Both the position numbers and the translations under genes were made by a program. Below are positions 17,762 through 31,235 of a stretch of DNA of 64,000 nucleotides, one piece after another. The stretch covers positions 372,001 to 436,000 of the forward strand of contig NZ_BMNG01000010.1 of assembly GCF_014646335.1 (NCBI RefSeq), in the 5' to 3' direction. This DNA is from Streptomyces lasiicapitis. GTDB taxonomy: Bacteria > Actinomycetota > Actinomycetes > Streptomycetales > Streptomycetaceae. Under the pieces are notes generated by a model, which saw only the letters and a list, made by a program, of their open reading frames with translations, had not been told where the DNA came from and made no database searches. Positions within the stretch are counted from its first letter, which is position 1. Each line of letters starts with the position of its first letter.

Positions 17762-18750
17762 CGGGCGGCCTCCTCGGTCAGCTCGGTCAGCAGGGTGACG
17801 GTCAGGTTGCGCACGAGCGGCACCTTGTACCCGTTGTCGGACAGGGGCTCGGCGGCGGCCAGTTCGGCGTCCGCGGCGGCGGCGAAGGCGGCGGCCGTGG
17901 CCGGTCCGCCGGTCAGCGCGCGCTCGGCCGCGTGTGCGCGCCACGGCCGCGACGCCACCGCGCCGTAGGCCAGGCGCACTTCGCGTACGACACCGTCCCG
18001 CACGTCGAGCGCGGCGGCCACCGAGCCGATGGCGAAGGCGTAGGAGGCGCGCTCGCGGACCTTGCGGTAGCGCGAGTGGGCGGCGACCGGGGCGGGCGGC
18101 AGGGTGATGTGGGTGATCAGGGCACCGGGCGGCAGCGCGGTCTCGCGGTGCGGCGTGTCACCGACGGGCAGATAGAAGTCGGCCAGCGCCAACTCGCCCG
18201 GCCCGTCGCCCGTTTCGTACGTGACGACGGCGTCGAAGGCCGCGAGGGCCACCGCCATGTCGGAGGGGTGGGTGGCCACGCAGTGCGCGGAGGCGCCGAG
18301 GATCGCGTGGTTGTGGTGCTCGCCCTCCAGGGCCGCGCAACCGCTGCCCGGGGTCCGCTTGTTGCAGGGCCTGGCCCTGTCGGTGAAGTAGCCGCAGCGG
18401 GTGCGCTGGAGCAGGTTGCCGCCGACGGTGGCCATGTTGCGCAGTTGCCCGGAGGCGCCGGCGAGGACGGCCTGGGCCAGGGCGGGGTAGCGGAGCCTGA
18501 CCTCGGGGTGGGCGGCGAGGTCGCTGTTGGTGACGGTCGCGCCGACGCGCAGTCCGCCGTCCGCCGTCACCTCGATGCCGTCGAGGGGCAGTTGGGTCAC
18601 GTCGACGAGCAGCGCGGGCCGCTCGACGCCGGTCTTCATCAGGTCGACGAGGTTGGTGCCGCCGCCGAGGTAGCGCGCCTCGGGGTCGGCGCCTAGCAGG
18701 GCCACGGCCCCGGAGACGTCGTACGCCCGCTCGTATCCGAACTCCCTCAT
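17758..18750 (-). CDS. FAD-binding subunit with extra Fe-S cluster motif (PaoB-like)
   Basis: This 330-residue subunit has the FAD_binding_5 fold (ARYLGGGTNLVDLMK; MATVGGNLLQRTRC) and a CO-dehydrogenase flavoprotein C-terminus. A cysteine set within RTRCGYF, PCNKR and GSGC matches the insertion that binds an extra [4Fe-4S] cluster in E. coli PaoB/YagS and is absent from ordinary xanthine dehydrogenases. This is the main reason to call the operon PaoABC-like. Its start overlaps the iron-sulfur gene's stop by ATGA. It passes electrons from the 2Fe-2S subunit to an acceptor. Confidence 0.92.
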   Translation of the reverse strand: MREFGYERAYDVSGAVALLGADPEARYLGGGTNLVDLMKTGVERPALLVDVTQLPLDGIEVTADGGLRVGATVTNSDLAAHPEVRLRYPALAQAVLAGASGQLRNMATVGGNLLQRTRCGYFTDRARPCNKRTPGSGCAALEGEHHNHAILGASAHCVATHPSDMAVALAAFDAVVTYETGDGPGELALADFYLPVGDTPHRETALPPGALITHITLPPAPVAAHSRYRKVRERASYAFAIGSVAAALDVRDGVVREVRLAYGAVASRPWRAHAAERALTGGPATAAAFAAAADAELAAAEPLSDNGYKVPLVRNLTVTLLTELTEEAAR

Positions 18751-19346
18751 GCCGCCGCCCCCTTGGCCTTCACGCCGTCGGTGGTCGCGTCGGCCGCGCG
18801 CACCTCTTCGGCGGCGCGGGCGACCGCGCCCACGATGGCCACGTACGCGCCGCAGCGGCACAGGTTGCCGCTCATCCGCTCGCGGATCTCGTCCGCGTCG
18901 AGCGGCGGCGGGCCCGCATCGGGCCGTACGTCGGCGGTCGCGGCGCTCGGCCAGCCCGCCGCGTGCTCCTCGATGACCGCGATGGCCGAACAGATCTGGC
19001 CAGGTGTGCAGTAGCCGCACTGGTAGCCGTCGAGGTCGAGGAAGGCCTGCTGCACGGGGTGCAGCCGGTCGCCGTCGGCGACGCCTTCGATGGTGGTGAT
19101 CTCGCGGCCGTCGGCGGCGACCGCGAGCTGCAGACAGGACAGCGTGCGGCGGCCGTCGACGAGGACCGTGCAGGCACCGCACTGGCCCTGGTCGCAGCCC
19201 TTCTTGGTGCCGGTCAGGTCGAGGCGCTCGCGCAGGGCGTCGAGCAGGGTGGTGCGGTGGTCGACGGGCAGCGTGCGCTTCTCCCCGTTCACGTTCAGGG
19301 TGATGCCGCTGGACGTCGCGGGGGCGCTGGACGTCGGTGGAGCCAT
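18747..19346 (-). CDS. 2Fe-2S iron-sulfur subunit of the molybdenum oxidoreductase (PaoA-like)
   Basis: This 199-residue protein has a plant-type ferredoxin domain (KKGCDQGQCGACTVLVDG, LSCLQL) and a helical [2Fe-2S]-binding domain (CGYCTPGQICS, GNLCRCGAY). All eight cysteines are present. ATG at 19346 follows GAAAGAAGG. The longer open frame upstream is non-coding low-complexity sequence. There is no Tat signal in front, unlike periplasmic E. coli PaoA, so a cytoplasmic location is likely. It is the first gene of the operon, transcribed away from the TetR gene. Confidence 0.93.
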   Translation of the reverse strand: MAPPTSSAPATSSGITLNVNGEKRTLPVDHRTTLLDALRERLDLTGTKKGCDQGQCGACTVLVDGRRTLSCLQLAVAADGREITTIEGVADGDRLHPVQQAFLDLDGYQCGYCTPGQICSAIAVIEEHAAGWPSAATADVRPDAGPPPLDADEIRERMSGNLCRCGAYVAIVGAVARAAEEVRAADATTDGVKAKGAAA

Positions 19347-19551
19347 GATCGGCCTTCTTTCGCGGATGCGGTGCGCGACGGGCGCCGAGGCGTGGGCACG
19401 GGCGGCGCGGGTCGCGCAGGTGACACGGGAAGAGCGGGCTGAGAGGGCTGAGCAGGAGGTGCAGCACTGTGCGGGCCGGAGCGCGGGCGGCCGTGGGGCC
19501 ACCGACCGAATGCATCCGGCCATGCCTGCGCTATGGTGGAGTGAACTCAAA

Positions 19552-19565
19552 CGGACAACTGTCCG
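19552..19565. promoter_or_regulatory. Operator 1, CGGACA-AC-TGTCCG
   Basis: Two perfect 6-bp half-sites surround a 2-bp centre. It is followed by CTAA. It lies between the divergent molybdoenzyme operon and TetR gene, so it is a probable TetR-family binding site. Confidence 0.7.
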
Positions 19566-19582
19566 CTAATCTGCGAACCTAC

Positions 19583-19596
19583 CGGACAGCTGTCCG
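19583..19596. promoter_or_regulatory. Operator 2, perfect palindrome CGGACAGCTGTCCG
   Basis: A 14-bp perfect palindrome with the same half-sites as operator 1 and the same kind of flank (CTTA). The two centres are 31 bp apart, about three helical turns, so two repressor dimers could bind on the same face. Confidence 0.75.
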
Positions 19597-19676
19597 CTTA
19601 GCAAGGTTCGACGAGCGCGTCCCGACCCCGGCTCCAGCGCGGCCGGCGCCCACCGCGACTTCCAGGAGGACCACGA

Positions 19677-20270
19677 GTGCGGGAGAAGAGAGAGACGCCC
19701 CTGCGCTCGGACGCGCAGCGCAATCGCGAGCGCATTCTCGTCGTGGCGCTGGAGGAGTTGACGCGGTGCGGGGACGCCCCGCTGAGCGCGATCGCCAAGA
19801 AGGCCGGTGTCGGCCAGGGCACGTTCTACCGCCACTTCCCGAGCCGTGAGGCCCTGGTCCTGGAGGTCTATCGCCACGAGGTGCTGCAGGTCGCCGACGC
19901 CGCGCCCCGGCTCCTGGAGTGCCACCCGCCCGAGCGGGCGCTGCGCGAGTGGATGGACCACCTCGCGCGGTACGCGATGACCAAGGTCGGCCTGGCCGAC
20001 GCCATGCGCGTGGCGACCACCAGCCACGGCACGCTGAAGAGCGTGGCGCACGGCCCGCTCTCCACCGCCATCGCCCTGCTGATCGAGGCCAACGAGCGCG
20101 CGGGCACCATCCGCCCCGGCCTCACCCCCGACGACTTCCTGCTCGCCATCGCCGGACTGTGGCAGATCGACCCGCAGGAGGAGTGGCAGCAGCGCGCCGG
20201 CCGCCTCCTCGACCTCGTCATGGACGGGATGCGGTCCGGCGCGCCGGGTACGCGTACCGAGGCCGGCTAG
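19677..20270 (+). CDS. TetR/AcrR-family transcriptional regulator
   Basis: This 197-residue protein has a canonical N-terminal TetR helix-turn-helix: NRERILVVALEELTRCG, then SAIAKKAGVGQGTFYRHFPSREALVLEVY. The C-terminal ligand domain is of the SACE_7040-like type. GTG at 19677 follows AGGAGG. It is divergent from the molybdoenzyme operon and preceded by two near-identical palindromes, so it most likely represses itself and that operon until an aldehyde or heterocycle ligand binds. Its stop codon overlaps the stop of the convergent E1 beta gene (shared CTAG). Confidence 0.9.
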   Translation: MREKRETPLRSDAQRNRERILVVALEELTRCGDAPLSAIAKKAGVGQGTFYRHFPSREALVLEVYRHEVLQVADAAPRLLECHPPERALREWMDHLARYAMTKVGLADAMRVATTSHGTLKSVAHGPLSTAIALLIEANERAGTIRPGLTPDDFLLAIAGLWQIDPQEEWQQRAGRLLDLVMDGMRSGAPGTRTEAG

Positions 20271-21241
20271 CGGTTCTCCTTGCACACCTGCTGAATCGCC
20301 GTCACCAGCTGGTCGCGGTGGGGCTGGGCCGCCCGGTCGAGCTCCAGGGCGAAGGGCAGCACCGCACCGTCGGGGCGGGTGATCCGCCGCGGCGGCGCGA
20401 CCAGGCGCATCTCCTCGGCCGCCGCCGCGACGACCTCCGCGCCCAGGCCGCAGAAGCGGTTGGAGTCGTCGATGACGACGAGGCGCCCGGTGCGGTTCAC
20501 GGACTCGGCGAGGCCGTGCCAGTCGAACGGGTAGACCGTGCGCGGGTCGAACACCTCCACCGACACCTCGTCGGCGAGTTCCTCGGCGACCTCGACGGCC
20601 TGGCCCACGAAGTGCCCGACCGCCACCACGGTGACGTCCGTGCCGGAGCGCGCCACATGGCCGACCCCGAGCGGCAGCGGCGCGAGCTCGTCGAGGTTCA
20701 CGCTCTGGAAGCTCATCGACGAGGCGGCCGGTGTGAGCACCACGACGGGGTCGTCGTCACGTATCGCGGAGACCAGCAGGCCGTAGGCGTCGGCAGGGCT
20801 GGAGGGCACCACGGTCTTCAGGCCGACGTGCGCGAAGAGGCTGTAGGGCTGGTCGGAGTGCTGGCCCGCCCAGCCGGTCCGCGAGCCCGACCCGGGCACC
20901 AGATAGGTGACCGGCACCTTCGCCTGACCGCCCGTCATGAGGGAGAACTTGTGCGCCTGGTTGGCGATCTGCTCGAAGACCAGGAACATCAGCGACGGGA
21001 TCTGGAACTCGATGACCGGGCGGTGCCCCGACAGCGCGGCGCCCGTCGCGAAGCTCGTGAACGCCTGCTCCGACAGCGGCGTGTCGACGATCCGCTCCGG
21101 GCCGAAGCGCTGCACGAGCCCCTTGGTGACGTTGGCGACGCCGACGCGGATGTCCTCACCGAACACGCACACGTCGGGGTCCCGCGCGAGTTCGTCGGAC
21201 AGGGCCCGCGTGAGCGCGGTCAGATAGCCGAGCTTAGGCAC
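20267..21241 (-). CDS. 2-Oxoacid dehydrogenase E1 beta subunit (transketolase-like)
   Basis: At 324 residues this is the normal size for PdhB/AcoB-type beta subunits. It shows LTRALSDELARDPDVCVFGEDI (with the conserved Glu that activates thiamine diphosphate), VDTPLSEQAFTSFATGAALSGHRPVIEFQ and the C-terminal transketolase domain with VEVFDPRTVYPFD. It pairs with the alpha subunit immediately upstream, which its start overlaps by 8 bases. No E2 or E3 gene lies nearby, and the pair is the tail of the NRPS operon. It is therefore probably a dedicated biosynthetic thiamine-dependent acyl donor or lyase, not a central-metabolism complex. Confidence 0.9.
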   Translation of the reverse strand: MPKLGYLTALTRALSDELARDPDVCVFGEDIRVGVANVTKGLVQRFGPERIVDTPLSEQAFTSFATGAALSGHRPVIEFQIPSLMFLVFEQIANQAHKFSLMTGGQAKVPVTYLVPGSGSRTGWAGQHSDQPYSLFAHVGLKTVVPSSPADAYGLLVSAIRDDDPVVVLTPAASSMSFQSVNLDELAPLPLGVGHVARSGTDVTVVAVGHFVGQAVEVAEELADEVSVEVFDPRTVYPFDWHGLAESVNRTGRLVVIDDSNRFCGLGAEVVAAAAEEMRLVAPPRRITRPDGAVLPFALELDRAAQPHRDQLVTAIQQVCKENR

Positions 21242-22313
21242 TGGTGGTCACCCCCGCCCGGGGCCGCAGCCCCGTCGCGTACAGAAAGTCGAGAGCCTCG
21301 GACGGATCGGGCTTCGGGCTGTCGCGCGCGAACCGCACGGCCGCGTCGAGGATGGCCTCCACCTCGTCGTCGACGCGGGCGCGGTCCTCCTCGGCGATGC
21401 GCGCGCCCTGGATGTCCATGGGATCGCGGCGGCGCCCCTCCTCCACCTGTTCCTGGGTCCGGTAGCGCACGAACGACCGGTGCTCCCAGGTGTGGTGGGC
21501 GTCGAAGCGGTAGGTGCGGCACTCCAGGAACGCGGGCCCACCGCCCTGCCTGGCCCGCTCGACGCACTCCCGCGTGGCGGCGAACACGGCCTCGGCGTCC
21601 ATGCCGTCGACCGTCGCCGCGGGAATGCCGAACGCGGCGGCGCGGCCCGGTATCGAGCCCGCGACCATGTCCTCCACGGTGGCCGTCGAGGAGTAGCCGT
21701 TGTTCTCGCACACGAACAGCACCGGCAGCCGCCACAGCGACGCCAGGTTGAAGGACTCCAGGACCACGCCCTGGCTGACCGCGCCGTCGCCGAAGAAGCT
21801 GACGGCGACCCGGTCGGCGCCCGCGCGCACCGCGGCCCAGGCCGCGCCGGTCGCGATCGGTGCCCCGGCGCCGACGATGCCGTTCGCGCCGAGGATGCCG
21901 AGGCCGACGTCGGCCGCGTGCATGGAGCCGCCGCGGCCCTTGTTGAGCCCGGTGGTCCGGCCCATCAGCTCGGCCGTCATCCGGTCCGGGTCCGCGCCCT
22001 TGGCCAGGACGTGCCCGTGCCCGCGGTGGGTGCTGGTGATGAGGTCGTCGGGGCGCAGCGCCGCGCACACCCCGGCGGCCACGGCCTCCTGCCCGATGTA
22101 GGGGTGGATGCCGCCGACGATCTCGCCCGCCTTCACGAGGGCGACGCAGCGCTCCTCGAAGCGGCGGATCAGCCTGATGGTGCGGTAGAGCGCCACCGGG
22201 TCGGGACCGCCGGCGTCCGGACGGCGCGTATCCGAACCGTCCGTGTCCGGACTGCCCGTCTCCGGACCGTCCGTGTCCGGCCGCGCTGTCGGATCGCCTG
22301 GGGGATTTGGCAT
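21234..22313 (-). CDS. 2-Oxoacid dehydrogenase E1 alpha subunit (thiamine diphosphate-dependent)
   Basis: This 359-residue alpha subunit resembles AcoA/PdhA. The thiamine diphosphate motif runs from FFGDGAVSQG (about 173-182) to FVCENN (about 200-205), with KGRGGSMH and GANGIVGAG before it and the phosphorylation-loop-like YRFDAHHTWEHRS after it. The first 38 residues are a Pro/Asp/Gly/Thr repeat not found in the family, encoded by 30-bp DNA repeats. ATG at 22313 has GTGAGG just upstream. An in-frame GTG at 22325 would overlap the NRPS stop as GTGA. Together with the beta subunit it should decarboxylate a 2-oxoacid. The acceptor is unknown. Confidence 0.9.
   Translation of the reverse strand: MPNPPGDPTARPDTDGPETGSPDTDGSDTRRPDAGGPDPVALYRTIRLIRRFEERCVALVKAGEIVGGIHPYIGQEAVAAGVCAALRPDDLITSTHRGHGHVLAKGADPDRMTAELMGRTTGLNKGRGGSMHAADVGLGILGANGIVGAGAPIATGAAWAAVRAGADRVAVSFFGDGAVSQGVVLESFNLASLWRLPVLFVCENNGYSSTATVEDMVAGSIPGRAAAFGIPAATVDGMDAEAVFAATRECVERARQGGGPAFLECRTYRFDAHHTWEHRSFVRYRTQEQVEEGRRRDPMDIQGARIAEEDRARVDDEVEAILDAAVRFARDSPKPDPSEALDFLYATGLRPRAGVTTSA
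22201..22290. repeat. In-frame 30-bp tandem repeats in the E1 alpha gene start
   Basis: Three 30-bp units (22201, 22231, 22261), the last two nearly identical and each built from two 15-bp halves with TCCGG cores. They encode the Pro-Asp-Thr-Asp-Gly-like N-terminal extension. Confidence 0.65.
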
Positions 22314-22321
22314 GGCCTCAC

Positions 22322-28852
<6,531 letters not shown>

Positions 28853-28899
28853 TACCCAGCCCCTTGGTCGCTCGCCGACGCCGTTGCGTTCTGCCGTTG

Positions 28900-28962
28900 G
28901 TGACCGCGCTCGTCCCGTCCATGACCGCGCTCGTGCCGTTCGTGACCGCGCTCGTCCCGTCT
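28900..28962. repeat. 21-bp tandem repeat x3 upstream of the NRPS
   Basis: Three 21-bp units (28900, 28921, 28942) share (G/A)TGACCGCGCTCGT-(C/G)-CCGT. They lie between the amidohydrolase stop and the NRPS start, outside any convincing gene. Confidence 0.75.
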
Positions 28963-28976
28963 GTGGCGCCCCGGCC

Positions 28977-29924
28977 TCACTCCGCCGGGCGGCTGCCCGG
29001 CGCGAGGACGCGCAGCAGGTTCTCGCGCAGCAGCAGGTTCCGGTCCGTCCTGGACACCCCGGCGAACACCGTCGGGCCGTCGACGACCTCGCCCATCAGG
29101 CCCTTCAGGCCGCCGTTCAGCCGGCCGAGCGGCCAGTCCGTACCGAAGATGATCTTGTGGTTGATGCCCATCCGGAACAGCCGGTTGAGGTGCTCGGGCC
29201 AGTAGGGAAGGCTCGGCCCGCTCGCGAACCCGCCGGTGTCGACGTACACATTGGGCCGGTACGCCGCCAGATACGCGCAGGTGTCGACGTGGGTGAGGCC
29301 CCCGTGCCCGAGGACGAACGGGATGTCGGGGAAGTCACGTGCCGCGCGGTCGATCCGCATCGGGTGCGCGGGCCCGTAGTCGAGGCTGCGGGCGGTGGGC
29401 CCGGTGTGCACGAACACCGGAAGGGCGCGGTCCGCGCAGATCTCGTAGTACGGATAGAGGCCCGGGTCCGACGGCGAGTAACCGCACGGCGGGTACAGCT
29501 TCACGCCGTCGAGGCCGTAGGCGTCGACCATCCGCTCGAAGGCCACGACGCCCTCGGGCCCGCGCCGGGGGTCCACGCCGATGTAGACCCAGAAGCGGCC
29601 GGGGTGGCGCATCCGGATCTCGTGGTGCAGCCGCGCCGCCTCCTCCGGCTCCGCCGTGCCCGCCATCCGCAGGCCGAAGTCGGGCACGAGCAGCACCGCG
29701 CGCTCGACCCCGGCCGCGTCCATCTCCTCGACGAGCCCGTCGGCGAGGTGGTCCTCGTGCTGCGCGGCGAGTCCGTCGGCGACCCGGCCCGGCCGCGGGG
29801 CTGCGCCCAGCGAGCCGAGCCTGCACTGGACGTTGCTCGCCACGTCCTCGACGAAGGCCCGTGGGATGAAGCGGGTCGACGCCACGTGGCAGTGGCCGTC
29901 GAAGACCCCCGTGACCTCCGTCAT
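28977..29924 (-). CDS. Metal-dependent amidohydrolase/decarboxylase-like protein (Amidohydrolase_2), catalytically intact
   Basis: This 315-residue TIM-barrel protein is of the ACMSD/Amidohydrolase_2 family. Metal-ligand positions look complete: H11-C-H13 after Asp9 on strand 1, H173 (VFVHTGP), H207 (VLGHGG) and D263 (IIFGTDWP). Family members hydrolyse amides or lactones or decarboxylate aromatic acids non-oxidatively. Segments KLYPxCGYSPSD and the HTGP loop are shared with the pseudo-amidohydrolase two genes upstream, so the two arose by duplication. It lies between the ACP and the NRPS in the operon. The substrate is unknown, possibly an ACP- or NRPS-bound intermediate or the released product. 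Confidence 0.85.
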   Translation of the reverse strand: MTEVTGVFDGHCHVASTRFIPRAFVEDVASNVQCRLGSLGAAPRPGRVADGLAAQHEDHLADGLVEEMDAAGVERAVLLVPDFGLRMAGTAEPEEAARLHHEIRMRHPGRFWVYIGVDPRRGPEGVVAFERMVDAYGLDGVKLYPPCGYSPSDPGLYPYYEICADRALPVFVHTGPTARSLDYGPAHPMRIDRAARDFPDIPFVLGHGGLTHVDTCAYLAAYRPNVYVDTGGFASGPSLPYWPEHLNRLFRMGINHKIIFGTDWPLGRLNGGLKGLMGEVVDGPTVFAGVSRTDRNLLLRENLLRVLAPGSRPAE

Positions 29925-29961
29925 GCGCGGACCCCCGTGAAGACCCGCGTGAAGAGCCCCG

Positions 29962-30210
29962 TCATTTGACGCAGTGCTTGATCAGGCCCTGGATGCTGAC
30001 GCCCTTGATGGGGTCGAAGGTGGCGAAGTCGAACTCGGCGTCCGCCTCCTCCTCCAGGTACGAGATCAGGCCGACGATGGCCATGGAGTCGAGCAGGCCG
30101 GTGTGGCTGAGGTTGGTGCTCGGGCCGATGACGACGCCCGACTCCCCCTCGATCCACCGCTCGACCCACTCGACAAGCAGCTTCTCCAACTGTGCGGCGT
30201 CCGCGCTCAT
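29962..30210 (-). CDS. Acyl carrier protein
   Basis: This 82-residue carrier has the phosphopantetheine serine in the motif GLLDSMAIVGLI and an acidic helix pattern typical of ACPs (EEEADAEFDFATFD). ATG at 30210 overlaps the stop of the upstream amidohydrolase (ATGA), and the longer upstream frame is a shadow. It lies within two genes of the acyl-AMP ligase and so is the likely recipient of the activated fatty acid, and possibly the substrate carrier for the desaturase and the FeeM-like acyltransferase. Confidence 0.85.
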   Translation of the reverse strand: MSADAAQLEKLLVEWVERWIEGESGVVIGPSTNLSHTGLLDSMAIVGLISYLEEEADAEFDFATFDPIKGVSIQGLIKHCVK

Positions 30211-31235
30211 GCCCGGCCTCCCCGGTCCGTGGTGGTGGTCTTCACTTCGCCGCGCCCGGCCGACACCAGGCGGAGGCTGTTGCCGCCCATGATCATTCTT
30301 CGGTCGGCCTCCTTGATCCCCGCGACCGCCGGCTGCCCCTTGGCGAAGGCGGCGACCAGGCCGGTGAGCGACTCGGAGAGCCGGTACGACGGCCAGCAGG
30401 TGCCGAAGAGGACCTTGTGGCTGATGCCGAGGCGGAACAGCCGGTTGAGATGGGCCTGCCAGCCGTCGGCCGCGAGCACCGAGTGGAACTGGCTGATGTC
30501 GAGGTGCACATTGGGCCGGTGGGCGCACATGTACGTGGCCTCCTCGACGTGGGTGACCCCGCCGTGCCCGAGGATGAAGTTCACCCGGGGGAAGTCCCGG
30601 GCGGCCTCGTCCAGGAGCAGCGGCATGCCGTACTCGAAGTCGAGCTGGCCCCAGCCAGGACCGGTGTGGCTCAGCACGGGCAGGCCGTACTGCTCGCACA
30701 GCTCGAAGTACGGGTAGAGGCGGCGGTCGCTCGGCGAGTAGCCGCACAGCGGGTACAGCTTGAGCCCGGCGAAGCCGTACTCGGTGACGCACCGCTCGAA
30801 CAGGTCGATGCCGTCCTGCCCTGCGCGCGGGTCGACGCCCCAGAAGACCCGGAAGCGCCCCGGGTGACGCCGGTTCACCTTGTCGAGATGGCTTGCCAGT
30901 TCGGGCGCCGAGAGGGCGCACCGCGCCACGTGCGTGTAGTCGGGGACCACGAGGAACGCCTCGTCGACCCCGGCCTCGTCCAGCTCCGCGACCAGCCGGT
31001 CGCCGTCGTCGTCCTGGTGCACCGAGAGCACCCGGTCCAGCATCCGCGCGGGCCGCACGGTGTGCCCGTACGCGGCGAGGCGGTGGTGCGCGTTCGCGGC
31101 CTGGTACTCCAGGAAGGCGCGGGGGATGGCGAGTTGGCTGCCGAGTTGGACCTGGGCGTCGACGATCCGCGGGTTCGCGCCGACGTCGGCGCCCGGGGCC
31201 GGGGGCGGGGGCGGGGGCGGGGGCAGGGGTGCCAT
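30207..31235 (-). CDS. Amidohydrolase_2-family pseudoenzyme (metal ligands lost)
   Basis: This 342-residue paralogue of the neighbouring amidohydrolase has the barrel sequence well kept (GLKLYPLCGYSPSD, LSHTGPGWG with H190, ILGHGG with H224). However, the strand-1 HxH is Q28-V-Q30 (DAQVQ) and the strand-8 catalytic aspartate is C280 (LFGTCWP). I re-read both codons on the DNA. The protein therefore should not build a normal metal site. A run of ten prolines opens the protein (residues 5-12 and nearby). Good length, intact frame and ATGA couplings on both sides argue that it is a maintained gene, perhaps a partner subunit of the intact paralogue, and not decay. Confidence 0.85.
   Translation of the reverse strand: MAPLPPPPPPPPAPGADVGANPRIVDAQVQLGSQLAIPRAFLEYQAANAHHRLAAYGHTVRPARMLDRVLSVHQDDDGDRLVAELDEAGVDEAFLVVPDYTHVARCALSAPELASHLDKVNRRHPGRFRVFWGVDPRAGQDGIDLFERCVTEYGFAGLKLYPLCGYSPSDRRLYPYFELCEQYGLPVLSHTGPGWGQLDFEYGMPLLLDEAARDFPRVNFILGHGGVTHVEEATYMCAHRPNVHLDISQFHSVLAADGWQAHLNRLFRLGISHKVLFGTCWPSYRLSESLTGLVAAFAKGQPAVAGIKEADRRMIMGGNSLRLVSAGRGEVKTTTTDRGGRA

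Larger units (their letters stand above)
19347..19676. other. Divergent promoter region of the molybdoenzyme operon and its TetR gene
   Basis: This stretch of 330 bases without a gene holds the two palindromic operators listed separately and should contain the promoters for both directions. The rest is unremarkable GC-rich sequence. Confidence 0.6.
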
